NCBI GenBank assembly: GCA_024305745.1
Contig: JAHRBS010000014.1
Coordinates: forward strand, 131,501 to 195,500
DNA: 64,000 bases
Origin: Polyporus tsugae
Lineage: Eukaryota; Basidiomycota; Agaricomycetes; Polyporales; Polyporaceae
Direction: 5' to 3'
Part shown: positions 1-10,419 of the stretch, one piece after another
Position numbering within the stretch: the first letter of the stretch is position 1
How the letters are laid out: each line of letters opens with the position of its first letter
The notes under the pieces: generated by a model
The model's input: only the letters and a program-made list of their open reading frames with translations
Database searches by the model: none
What the model was told of the DNA's origin: nothing
Position numbers and translations under genes: made by a program

Positions 1-895
1 GCGTCGCCCGCCTCTGTGCACGCGGTGGCCCACATGTCAGCGACCTGCGTCGTTCCAGCAGGGTAGCCCTTCGACGCGGACTCGGACTCACCCTCGAGGG
101 TCTCCTGGGCTTCTTTGGCCTCAGAGGCGATCTTGCTCGCAGCTGCGGAGCATCAGAGTTGGTGAGACCAGAGGGGGACACAACGATGGGAGTTGGAAAG
201 GAGCACCTTCTGCAGCAGCTGCGGTGCCCCCCTCGGCAGCCTTGAAGAAGTTAGCCATGTTCTTCACGTTGATGATGCGCGAGCCCCAGCGGGCGATCGC
301 GATCGCCTGACTACCTACAGCGGGCGAATATGCATGAGCAGAGGGCAAGAACACCAGGAAACACGAGGACGACGGACCGGTGAGAATAACGCCTTCCGGG
401 ACCATCAGCAGACCGCCGATGAAGTATGTCACGTCGAAGCCCTAGGACACCAAAATACACATGAGGACAACAGCTGGATAGAGGGGGTGTGAATGTGGAC
501 TGACGCTCTTGCTAGCCTTGGCCGTCTTGATTAGCTACGAAAGAGCAATGCATCACCCATCAGTACGTATGCCACAGTTCTGTGTAGAGGAAGCTTACGG
601 CCTCAAAAACCTTCCTCTCGTCAGGCGTCATACCACTGGCAGTGCGGTTGATAATGTCATCGACGGTGGCATGGCCGCCGGCCTTGAGAATGGCGTCGAG
701 CGCGGGGCGGTACTGAACATTCTTCTCGTCCATCTGCTGTCCAATGCTCTTGATGTCGGACTGCAAGTTGGCCACGCTGTCGACGAGTTGCTGGAGGCGG
801 GTCGCGCGCTGCTGGTTCTCTGTCGAGGACGTGAGCGCGCTGAACACGAAGAGGTGATGAGCACTCGGCGCCGGATTACCTGGGAAGAAGACCAT
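1..895 (-). CDS. Array family copy 1 (3' part beyond window edge)
   Basis: This is the first of ten copies of an uncharacterised helical-protein family. Exons visible on the minus strand are 895-880 (first exon, Met-x-Phe-Phe-Pro), about 819-599, 534-505 (30-nt microexon), 441-378, 314-207, 142-92 and 13-1, where the window cuts exon 7. All visible junctions are GT-AG and in phase, so this part is intact. The hydrophobic exon and the C-terminus lie outside the window. A TATA box lies about 85 nt upstream (980-986). The copy and its upstream 0.9 kb are near-identical to the blocks starting with copies 6 and 7. Function is unknown. Confidence 0.75.
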
Positions 896-979
896 GGTGA
901 GATAGTTGAGATGTTGCTTGAGGGACGAGGAGAGTTGTCGTGTTGAGCTTGCTGGGGAAACATTAATGGACCAGAGACC

Positions 980-986
980 TTATATA
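980..986 (-). promoter_or_regulatory. TATA box of array copy 1
   Basis: A TATATA core lies about 85 nt upstream of the copy 1 start codon. The equivalent position in copies 2, 3, 5, 8, 9 and 10 also has a TATA-like core. Confidence 0.55.
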
Positions 987-1085
987 CGACTCACGCTTCA
1001 TACCATTGGAGATGAAAGGGCCCAAGAGGTCGCAACCGCGCTCACCGGCATAGAGGGGCACCGGGGGAGCGTGTCCTGACAGAAC

Positions 1086-1860
1086 GTGGAGACAATGCCG
1101 ACCTGCAGAAAGGCTCAGCAGCTGAAACCTCTCAACCTACCTGACTGTATACTGCGTCTCTCCAGTCACGCCCTTGGACTCGAAGGGTCGGATATGGCCT
1201 GTGATCGGCGTAGATCCTCAGTTCCCGGTGACGGTTGTGCCACGGGTATCGGCGTGAACCGAACACCGGGCGTTTCTGGGGCCATCACCGGTCGGTCCGG
1301 TAGGAAGAATGTCATGTACATTGTAGACGCGGATGGTCACGCACAGACATAAGCCCTATGTCCGCTTGCCCGCGCCTTCGTTGGAATACACTTGCAGTTG
1401 GACAGCAGGTCCACAGGCACCGGCGGGAAGAATGCGACAGCGAGCACGTCCCACGGGACAGTTCTGAATGGCCAGAAGTGCCCGGCAGAAGCGTACAATG
1501 GTTCTGCGCCCTGCATCGTCCCTGAGCGAGAGAACGAGAGGCGAGCTGTGAGTGGTTGGTGGGTATCAGGCAATACGGATGGAACGAAACGAAAGTGCAG
1601 ATCGAACCGGTGATAACCACAGCGCCAAATGGATACTCGAGCGAGTCTTCTCGCCACCAGCGGAGCGGCAAAGCGATCAATTTAGTCGCCGCGATTCTCA
1701 TGGTGATTCGGAGTCTCGGAGTCGTTGCACAATCGATTCCCGAATCGTACCAGACGACGTCGGCATCGAGTGTTCAAGGAAAACTCAGGCGAACGACGGC
1801 CGGTGGTCATCCGAATCATCACTGTCCGAGTTGTCGCCGTCGCCCTCCGTGGTAGGACAT
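1086..1860. repeat. Recurrent element R, instance 1
   Basis: This stretch recurs, highly similar, at about 17336-18118 and 28946-29728 in the same orientation, and at about 6890-7610 and 33750-34450 inverted. Frames of 90-180 codons open in it on both strands, but no frame is kept open in every copy, so I do not call a gene. Instances 1, 3 and 4 sit directly upstream of an array copy. Confidence 0.7.
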
Positions 1861-1879
1861 AAGAATGGCCCTCGGCGAG

Positions 1880-2405
1880 GACCTCAAAACCATGCTGAAA
1901 GCATGCATTCAAGTAAGCAAACGATCTCCGCGACCGAACGTGGGTGATCAACGTACGTTACGTAGCGCGGATTTGTCCGCCCCAGTCCTCGACCTTGACG
2001 CCGACAGCCACGTGCCACGACTCGGAAGCCCTGCCAGAGGTCGTAGAAGCTCGTACTCGTAGAAGTTCTCACCACCGGTGAGCGCCTTGTCTATGTAATA
2101 GCGACGATGGAGCGGCTGGAAGCTAGAGCTTCATACTGTCGAGCACAAGCGCGACGATGTGCAAGTTGCCGTGCTCGCACACGAGCGACTTCGGCTTCTC
2201 CTGTGCGTCGTACTTGCGCGCCCGGGGGTAGGAGTCACCCTTGGGGATCATGCTGTCCTTGAGAGGCTGAGGTGACAAAATGCTTTGCTTCGCGTACGGC
2301 CGCTGGGAGACGACCCAGAACGTCCTCGTCGATTGAGTACACTCCCAGCCAGGCGTGCCGGGTGTCTTGCAGCCTGAGGTGGAGGGGTTGGCGGTTTAGG
2401 AGCGG
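1880..2405 (-). pseudogene. Degenerate gene fragment Q, instance 1
   Basis: On the minus strand this contains a broken reading frame matching the open 101-codon frame at 33276-33581, with the recognisable run IPKGDSYPRARKYDAQEKPK. A stop interrupts it near LVLDSMKL. Part of it recurs at about 6720-6890. The protein is not one I recognise. Position and orientation relative to element R are the same in all three places, so it moves as part of a larger duplicated block. Confidence 0.45.
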
Positions 2406-2489
2406 AGAAGGCGGCTCGTTCCGAACCTACCACTACTTGCGGTCTTGTCATTAGTACGTAAGTGAGCTCTGAGGTTACACATGCAAAAT

Positions 2490-3560
2490 ATTCACCGCTC
2501 ACCCGTTGGAGTGAAATTATTTGCCAATGGGCAGCTGTTGCATGAACTAAGACGAATGCAGACTGCTGGGTAGACCTTGGAGACGCGCTTTCAATCACTT
2601 TCCTATGTAGTGGTCACTGTTCTAGACAAGGGGGTAAGTCAGCGCAACGACGCGAGGGACGACTCTGATGGCAAAGAGAAGCGACAGTCGTGGAGTCCGT
2701 GATACGAGTCATGGACCATTTGAACAGGACTCACATCCGAGCCAAACACATCCACAATACAATGTTATGTACGCCATTCCTCGGGTCTCTGCTGTGAGCC
2801 AGAACTCGAATGGTAAGGATTAGGGCGTCCTTTGTTGACTTTGATGGTGAACGTTCAACCCCGAGGAAGGGCAAACGATAGACAACCGAGTGCAATATAG
2901 TTCTTCTCGCTGATATCAGAGAGTCACAGCGCAGACGTAGGAAGAGCCAAGTCACATAATCATGAAAAGCTTGAGACAGAAAAGCGAATGGCCTGAGCTT
3001 GGGGCCACGAGGGCGCTCCGGCCCGGTCTCCGGCTCAGCCGCAGCCGAATCGCCATCGTCGCAGGCGCTCAAATTAAACAATGAACTTGACCTTGACCTC
3101 ACCGGTACCGGCGGTGACCTCCCCTCTCGCTACTGAAGCAGATCGCTCGTGCATCTCTCAACTTGCGTCTTCCATCACATTTGATGCGTTCTAATGAGTC
3201 TGGGATCCACCCTCTTCGACACTGCAACAAGGCGGTCTCAAACGCCCCACTGAAGCTTGTTTGCTGAACTTGAAGCTTCACCACGGTTTATTACAGAGGA
3301 CGGCTCCGGTCGGAGGCGTGTCAGTTGTGTCAATAGGGAGTTTAAGTCTTCCAGGATATCTCGAGGGAGGCGGGCTTGCAACGATGATCCAAGTGCGTTG
3401 TTTCATTCTACATCATCGCCTTGTTCTGGACGACATCCCTCTGAGTCCGGGCTAGTCTCAGTACAGACTCCTCGTGTAGGTCGCTCAAGCCTCAGGCACC
3501 CATGTAGAGTTCAATGTAGGCCAACATCTTGACGCTGAACTGTCATCGGCCCAGGGACCC
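2490..3560. repeat. Segmental duplication D, arm 1
   Basis: About 1.1 kb matches, as reverse complement, 40800-41970. Its right half (about 2960-3560) also matches 32540-33230 in reverse complement. I see no gene in it. It lies immediately upstream of array copy 2 and, in the inverted block, upstream of copy 8, so it is probably promoter-distal flank copied with the gene. Confidence 0.65.
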
Positions 3561-3777
3561 AGTCTCAAAGACGCACTGCGCAATCTTCAGAAGGTCGAGA
3601 AGTTCTCGCTGGGGCTCATTCAGTAGGGGGGGGTTTCGACTGGCAGGCCTTGCGGACCTTGTGGCAGGACCGGCCCTATCTTGATGTTCTCTCAGGTCAT
3701 TGTCGCTCCCGATGCCATTACGTTCGCAGAGCCGCGGCCGTTTTAGTCCTGCCATCCGAGATAATCTAGTGGCCGTG

Positions 3778-3784
3778 TATATAA
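3778..3784 (+). promoter_or_regulatory. TATA box of array copy 2
   Basis: TATATAAGG lies 114 nt upstream of the start codon, in the same position and context as the TATATAAGG of copies 9 and 10. Confidence 0.65.
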
Positions 3785-3891
3785 GGACTCCAGTCCGTCG
3801 AATTTTCCTCGGCAAACTTGAGCGTCGAACAGTGCGAAACTGTACACAATAACTCTCTTCGACCCTCAAGTGGCACTTTAAGCAGTCCAGC

Positions 3892-5385
3892 ATGCCAGTC
3901 TTCTACCCAGGTACTCGAATATTAAACTCCCATTTCCTTGTATACAGCACACTTATGTCTCCACCAGACAACAAGAAGCGTGCAACGCGCCTCCAGCAGC
4001 TCGTCGACAGCGTCACGAACATGCAGGCCGACCTCAAGACCATCGGCGAGCAGATGGATGACAAGAACGCGGAGTATCGCCCTACCATCAACGCTCTCCT
4101 CAAGGCGCGCGGCATGGACAGCGTCGACGACGTGATTGGCAAGGCCGCCGCCCAGATGAGTCCGGACGAAAGGAAGGTGTTCGAGGCGGTAAGTTTCTGT
4201 TGCGGTGGTGAGATATGCGCCGCGCGCTGATATTTCATAGCTCATCAAGACGGTCAAGAACACGAAGACCGTCAGTTTGCACTCTGGCTATCGCAGTGTT
4301 GTGTAGTACTAGTGATGCTGATACTGGTGTGCTAGGGCTTCGACACGACGTATTTCATTGCGGGTCTGCTCATGGCACCGGAAGGTGCCGTTCTTACCGG
4401 TTAGCCGTCCTTTGCCTGTCCAAGTACCCTTTTTCCTCTGTTCACACGTATCTGTGCCCTCTAGGCAAGACGGCGATCTCCATTGCCCGCTGGGCGTCGC
4501 GCATGATCAACGTGAAAAGCCTCGCCAATTTCTTCACGGCTGCCGAGGGGGGCGGATCAGCTGCTGCCGCAGGTGCGAAGTCTCCCCTCCGACTCAAGTT
4601 GTCCTTCTCTCAGAGCTCACACTGCGCTTTACTGTGTAGCCGCGGCTGAGATCTCCGCCGAGGCTGGGGAGGCTGCTGAGGCCCTCGAGGGTGAGTCCAA
4701 TTGGATGCGTTCAGTATTGGCACCTGGTCGCTGATATGTGGCGCATACAGGCGTCGGTGAGGCAGCCGAGGCAGCCGAGGTTGCTGCAGACATCGCCGAG
4801 GCGGCGAGTAAAGTGGCCAGCATCAGCGTCGTCCTCTCCACCCTCGCCGGCATCGGCCTCGTCGTGGGCCTCATCGCCGGGGCGATTGAGATATTTGAGG
4901 GCGGAAAGCAGTACGTCGCATCTCACCACTACCACGATACTTCTCCACGGTCATGACAAGTTGCTGATGGCCACGCTGCACTGGCAGGAAGGAAAAGCTG
5001 ATCGACGGGATCCACCGCCTGCAACCGGCGCGGCTCACGACGGCGCTGTTCAAGCAGGAGGGGACGAACATCCTGAACCAGCTTGTGACAGTCAAGCTCT
5101 ACCTCGGCACCATGCCCGGCTTCTCGGGCCCCGAGGCCGCAATCGCAGCCAGGGCGAGTGCTTTCCCCCGCTCACGTCAGCCTCCTCCGGCTAACACAGA
5201 GGCGACGGCGATGTGTACTACAGTTCACGAACGACATCATCTCCAGGATCATCCTGAAGAACAGTGAGATCGACCTGAACGATCTCGAGACCGCGCTCGA
5301 GATCCAGGACCGCCAATCCAGCTCGTTCTACGGGGGGGCGGACCTCAGCCACGCCGCGGTCGTCGCTGCCACCTCCCACAAGTGA
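3892..5385 (+). CDS. Array family copy 2, intact 326-aa helical membrane-hairpin-like protein
   Basis: Exons: 3892-3910, 3968-4188, 4241-4270, 4336-4399, 4465-4572, 4640-4690, 4751-4910, 4988-5153, 5224-5385 (981 nt, 326 aa). The start is the conserved MxxFYP exon: splicing it to the second exon gives a frame kept in every copy. Layout: a charged coiled-coil-like region (about 7-80), a short hydrophobic stretch (about 95-110, FIAGLLMAPEG), an Ala/Glu-rich helical part (about 145-185), a long hydrophobic segment (about 189-216, GIGLVVGLIAGAIEIF), then an amphipathic C-terminal third ending in an FYGGADLS motif. There is no signal peptide. Intron 8 starts with GC rather than GT. It resembles no family I can name. 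The arrangement recalls alpha-helical pore-formers such as the ClyA/Hbl group, but that is inference only. The bL31m gene follows 349 nt downstream. Confidence 0.85.
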
Positions 5386-5733
5386 AACAGTGGAAACCGC
5401 CGAGCGTTTGACTCACGCGTACCGCTCAGTCGCCGTCTGCGTTGTGTTGTACCGTTCTGTGTCGTGTGTATGTATTGTGGGCGTGCTGTTAATTGAATAT
5501 CATGTCGAACTCGACGTTGCGATGCGAACTCTGCAAGAACGGGGGATCCCGGTCCGCCGATCCGGCAGCAGCCACGTTTCGATGGCGCTTCTGGGCCAAG
5601 CAGTGGCAAGTGCTCGTCTCCGACGTTGCTCCCGACGACGACGACAGCTCTGGGTCACCGGCACTCAGTCTCAGCCCTGTCCCCACTACCTATCTTGTCT
5701 CTCTCGTTCGTGCACTCGATTTTTCCCCTCAAC

Positions 5734-6198
5734 ATGCTGAGTCTAACGCCCCGTCTTGCGTCCCGCTTGCTCGCGTCCACGTCGAGCGGAACTCCGTTGC
5801 ATCTTCAAACGCGGACCGTATCATCCTCCCCATATGGCCGCACACACGTCTGGAAGCGACGGCAGAAGAAGCTCCCGAATCCCATGGTCCCCGTCTTCCC
5901 CCAACGCCTCGTGCGCGTAGACGGCTCGACGATCGTCCACTGGACCACCTCCCCGCGCTCCATCATCCGCCTCACGCGCGACACGACGAACAACCCGCTG
6001 TGGAACGCCGCCCGGTTTGTCGGGATGGACGAGGAGGAGGACGAGGTGACGGGGCGGATGGGGCGGTTCAGCCGGCGGTTCGCCGACCTCGGGGGGCAGA
6101 AGTCGGACTTGGACATGGGTTGGCTCAACGAAGCTGATGGAGCCGAAGGCCAGGTGGCGGAGGATGGGAAAGGGAAGGCGAAGACGAAAGCAAAATAG
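5734..6198 (+). CDS. MRPL36: Mitochondrial ribosomal protein bL31m, copy a
   Basis: A single-exon frame of 154 aa. The N-terminus (MLSLTPRLASRLLASTSS) is rich in Arg/Ser/Leu without acids, a mitochondrial presequence. The core has DGSTIVHWTTSPRS followed by IRLTRDTTNNPLWN, matching the DGS...IRLxxDxRNNPLWN core of yeast MRPL36 (large mitoribosomal subunit, bL31 family), then RFSRRFADL and DMGWLNE near the C-terminus and a Lys-rich tail. An upstream in-frame ATG at 5626 is possible, but the presequence favours 5734. It is one of three intact copies in this window, which is unusual for a stoichiometric ribosomal protein. The others are at 18805-18335 and 30400-29936. Confidence 0.85.
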   Translation: MLSLTPRLASRLLASTSSGTPLHLQTRTVSSSPYGRTHVWKRRQKKLPNPMVPVFPQRLVRVDGSTIVHWTTSPRSIIRLTRDTTNNPLWNAARFVGMDEEEDEVTGRMGRFSRRFADLGGQKSDLDMGWLNEADGAEGQVAEDGKGKAKTKAK

Positions 6199-6720
6199 AC
6201 CCGCTCGACCCGTACGTCCTATGTTTTTTTTTCTACCCGCATCCATCGCTGACCGTCTCTGCGTCGACACGCACACTGCGGGCTTTTCTTTTAGAGTCCC
6301 GCATTCTAATATGCCCTCAAATAATAACCATTCCGAAATTTCTATGGTCGCTGTCCCTTCGGGTAGCTCAATCTAGCTAGCCATCGCTGTTCAAGAGACT
6401 GAACGCCTCGCATTGTAGTCGGTTGCCCTCCCCAGTTCTACCAAGTTTGTGGACGCGATCCATCTAGCACGATGCACACTGGGTGGATTCCATCCTTCAA
6501 AGCCCCAATATCCGGGTGCCCCTCCAGACAGAAGTTTGACGTAACCTACGGGCTGTGGCGTGTAACGAGAGTGCAAGACCTATCACGGGTGTGGTCGCGT
6601 GGTTGGTGAGTACTCGTAAGCATTCATGTAGATGGCTGTCGTGCATCCATCGCTTCCTGCGTATATGTGCGCGTTCATAGACGTCCTCCGCCATCGCGCG
6701 TAACTCGCTAATCGTCCCGT
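6199..6720. other. Spacer, no gene seen
   Basis: The 3' flank of bL31m copy a. Only short overlapping open frames on both strands, and no splice-consistent model. Confidence 0.5.
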
Positions 6721-6890
6721 TTGTGCTCGACGACATGAAGCTTCAGCTTCCAGACGCTCCACCATCGCTTTACCTTTGCATAGACAAGGCGCTCACTGGT
6801 GGTGAGAACTTCTACGAGCTCTGGAAGGGCTTCAGGCCCCGCGGGCTGGGTGTCGGCGTCAAGGTCGAGGGCTGCATAATAATGCATTTA
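6720..6890 (+). pseudogene. Degenerate gene fragment Q, instance 2
   Basis: A plus-strand frame with LDDMKLQLP...IDKALTGGENFYELWKGF matches the end of the frame at 33276-33581. Only this end is preserved. The upstream part seen in instance 3 is absent or scrambled. Confidence 0.4.
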
Positions 6891-7610
6891 GCGGGGCGGA
6901 CAAATCCGCGCTACGTAACGTACGTTGATCACCCACGTTCTCGCGGAGATCGTTTGCTCACTTGAATGCATGCTTTCAGCATGGTTTTGAGGTCCTCGCC
7001 GAGGGCCATTCTTATGTCCTACCACGGAGGGCGACGGCGACAACTCGGACAGTGATGATTCGGATGACCACCGGCCGTCGTTCGCCTGAGTTTTCCAACA
7101 CTCGATGTCGACGTCGTCGGGTGCGATTCGGAAATCGATTCTGCAACGACGCCGAGACTCCGAGTCACCATGAGAATCGCGGCGACTGAATTCATCGCTT
7201 TGCCGCTCCGCTGGCGGTGAGAGTATCCGTTTGGCGCTGTGGTTATCACCGGTTCGATCTGCACTTACCACCCACTCACAGCTCGCCTCCCGTTTCCTCG
7301 CTCAGGGACGATGCAGGGCGCAGAACCCTTGTATGCTTCTGCCGGGCACTTCTGGCCATTCAGAACTGTCTCGTGGGACGTGCTCGGTATCGCATCCTTC
7401 CCGCCGGTGCATGTGGACCTGCTGTCCAACTGCAAGTGTATTCCAATGAAGCCGCGAGGCGCGGGCAAGCGGACATAGGGCTTATGTTTGTGCCCGACCA
7501 TCCGCTACATGACATTCTTCCTACCGGACCGACCGGTGATGGCTCCACAAACGCCCGGTGTTCGCTTCCCGCCGGCACCCGTGCCATACCATCGCGGGGA
7601 ACTCAGGCCA
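6890..7610. repeat. Recurrent element R, instance 2 (inverted)
   Basis: Reverse complement of instances 1, 3 and 4. It lacks a short segment found in the others (near 7265), which breaks the longer frames. It lies between the Q fragment and the 3' flank of array copy 3. Confidence 0.65.
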
Positions 7611-8082
7611 CGACTGCCAGTGACCAGAGCGCGAGGTCTCCCAATCTCTGCATGGTTCTTTTGCAATCTCTACGACCTGTCTTGCGTGCAGGCCCGCGCG
7701 TCCTTATCCGAAGTACCGGTGGCATGAGGAGTTGCGGAGACGCGTGTATGTGAAACAAATTTTACCTTCTTTTCAAGTTAAGGCGTATGCTGACAACGAA
7801 GTTTGAAACAAACACGGAAACCGAGGTGCCTATTCCACCGGGTTCAACAAACATGTTCCAGTGGCACTGCAGAAACGTCCCCCGGGATGGTACTTACAAA
7901 GCGACCCGACCCACATCTGATAGTATACTAAGTCACAACAAACGTCGGAAATATTCAATGATCAACTTTCGAGATCCAACCAGCACGCCCTGGCACAATA
8001 CACACGACACAGTATTTACAACACAAGGCAGACGGCGACTGAGAGGTACGCGTGAGCCAAACGCTCGGCGGTTTCCACTGTT
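7611..8082. other. Spacer, no gene seen
   Basis: Downstream flank of array copy 3. Parts resemble the 3' flank of copies 2 and 8 (the stretch just before 8083). No coding model. Confidence 0.5.
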
Positions 8083-9593
8083 TCAGTTGTTGGAGGTAGC
8101 AGCGACGACCGCGTCGTGGCTGAGGTCCGCCCCCCCGTAGAACGAGCTGGACTGGCGGTCCTGCGTCTCGAGCTCGGTCTCGAGCTTGTTCAGGTCGATC
8201 TCACTATTCTCCCGGCTGATCGCGGAGATGATGGCGTTCGCGAACTGTAGTAGTAGTACACATCGCCGTCGCCTCTGTGTCAGCCGAAGCGGGCCGACGT
8301 GAGCAGGGGCAAGCACTCGCCTTGGCCGCGAAGGAGGGGTCCGGGTCCGAGCCACCGGGCGAGGCGTCGAGGTAGAGGCTGAGTGTCCCGAGTTGGTTCA
8401 GGATATTCGTCCCCTCCTGCTTGAAGAGCGCCGTCGTGAGCCGCGCCGGTTGCAGGCGGTGGATCGCGTCGATCAGCTTTGCCTTCCTGCCCGTGCGGCA
8501 TCCTTGTCAGCATCTCGCCGAGAAGTATGGCGGTAGTGGTGGGACGCGACTTACTGCTTTCCGCCCTCGAATATCTCGATCACCCCAGCGACGAGGCCCA
8601 CGATGAGCCCGATGCCCGCGAGGACGTCGAGGACGACGCTGATGCTGGACACTATACTCGCCGCCTCGGCAACCTCTGCAGCAACCTCGGCTGCCTCAGC
8701 TGCCTCACCGACGCCTATTCATACAGCACGGCACACATCAGGTCGGACCATGTGCCGACGCTGAGCACTTCGAATTGGACTCACCCTCGAGAGCCTCAGC
8801 GGCCTCCTCAGCCTCGGCGGCGATCTCGGCCGCGGCTATACAGTAAAGCGCAGTGTAAGCTCTGAGAGAAAGACAAGAGGAGACACTCCGCACCTGCGGC
8901 AGCAGCTGATTCGCCCCCCTCGGCAGCCGTGAAGAAGTTGGCGAGGCTTTTCACGTTGATCATGCCCGAGGCCCAGCGGGCAATGGAGATCGCCACCTTG
9001 CCTGGAGGGCACAGATACGTGCGAACACTCAGAACAGAGGAAATAGGGTACTTGGACAGGCAAAGGACGGCTAACCGGTAAGAACGGCACCTCCCGGTGC
9101 CATGAGCAGACCCGCAATGAAATACGTCGTGTCGAAGCCCTAGCACACCAGTATCAGCATTACTAGTACTACACAACGCTGCGATAGGCAGCGTGCGAAC
9201 TGACGGTCTTCGTGTTCTTAACCGTCTTGATGAGCTATGAAATAACCCGGGTGTATCAGCGCGCGGCGCATATCTCACCACCGCAACAGAAGCTTACGGC
9301 CTCAAACACCTTCCTTTCGTCCGGACTCATCTGGGCGGCGGCCCTGTTAATCACGTCGTCGACGCTGTCCATGCCGTTCGCCTTGAGAAGAGCGTTGATG
9401 GTAGGGCGATACTTTGCGTTCTCGTCATCCATCTGCTTGCCGATGTTCTTGAGGTCGGCCTGCATGTTCGTGATGCTGTCCACGAGCTGCTGGAGGCGAG
9501 CCATACGCTTCGGGTTGTCTGACGACGATGCATTTAGTGGGCTGCAGTGCATGCGAGGAGTAACACCGGATTACCTGGGTAGAAGAGTCCCAT
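8083..9593 (-). CDS. Array family copy 3, intact 326 aa
   Basis: Exons on the minus strand: 9593-9575, 9518-9298, 9234-9205, 9139-9076, 9001-8894, 8835-8785, 8714-8555, 8486-8321, 8244-8083 (981 nt). Every exon has the same length as in copy 2 and the frame is open throughout. The first exon reads MGLFYP. Intron 8 has a GC donor (8320-8319), shared with copies 2, 8 and 9, which groups these four. The hydrophobic segment in exon 7 is retained. Unspliced read-through of the first intron meets a stop at once, confirming that the first intron must be removed. A TATA-like TATAAAAGG lies about 110 nt upstream (9702-9709). Confidence 0.85.
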
Positions 9594-9701
9594 GGTGCTC
9601 GACTAGTATAGGGCGCAAAGAGGTGTGGTCTGTATGTTTGGATGTTCGATCTGATGCTCTGGCGTCGGGTTTGCGGAGAATTCGTTGTCGAACTGGAGAC
9701 C

Positions 9702-9709
9702 TTTTATAC
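9702..9709 (-). promoter_or_regulatory. TATA box of array copy 3
   Basis: Minus-strand TATAAAAG about 110 nt upstream of the start codon. An imperfect CATCCC-GGGATG-like palindrome sits just beyond it (about 9722-9737). Confidence 0.5.
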
Positions 9710-9739
9710 ACGACCTACGGTCCATCCCGAATGGGAGAT

Positions 9740-10419
9740 GGCAGGAATGACATCGGATGTGACAGTGTCCTGAGAAGCTGAGGACGTCGATATGAGACTG
9801 GTCCTGCAAAGTCCATGAGGCCCCCTCAACCTACGTACCCGACTGGTTCCCAGCGAGAACATCGCGATCCTGGTTCCCTGCTGTCGAAGATTCTGAGGAT
9901 TGCGTACCGTTTCGATATTTTGAGACTGGTTCCCTGCAGCTGGGCAGATGACGGTTCGGCGTCAGACGAAGTCGGTCCATTGGCGCGCCGCGTCTTCTGT
10001 GCGCTCGATGACACAGATCAGTAACAAGATTCGCTTCCAGGCATGGAGCACCGTTGGAAGTGCTGATCCCTTGTGATCCCGCGCAGCTACTGCTCCAGGA
10101 TCAGCGACGGGCGTTAGGAATCGTACCGGGATTTACGGGAGAGCTTGCGACAAACTCGGCGGAACGCGGCGGTGTGGCAGTGTGGGGAGGGGCTGCAGCT
10201 GGCAGTCAGGACGTGCCAATTCGCGGCATACCGAATGGCGGTTGTACGACGGCGACGATGCTGAGGGCGAAGAGAGTACTAGGAATGTGTACACCGTGTC
10301 CAAGCTTGTTGTGAACATGCCATGTCTTTGCAGGACCGAAAATATTCATATACCCAGCACCCATTGCCAGTCAACAACTTCGGTATGTTCGGACGGCGAC
10401 CGCCCCCCCGACTGGGGTT
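9740..10419. other. Spacer between array copies 3 and 4
   Basis: No gene model. It holds the upstream flank of copy 3 and the 3' flank of copy 4. Short open frames only. Confidence 0.5.

Noticed and set aside
3892..4188. Array copies starting by reading through the first intron (for example MVFFPGNPAPS-type N-termini)
   Set aside because: Open in some copies by chance, but copies 3 and 10 have an immediate stop. Splicing gives one conserved N-terminus in all.
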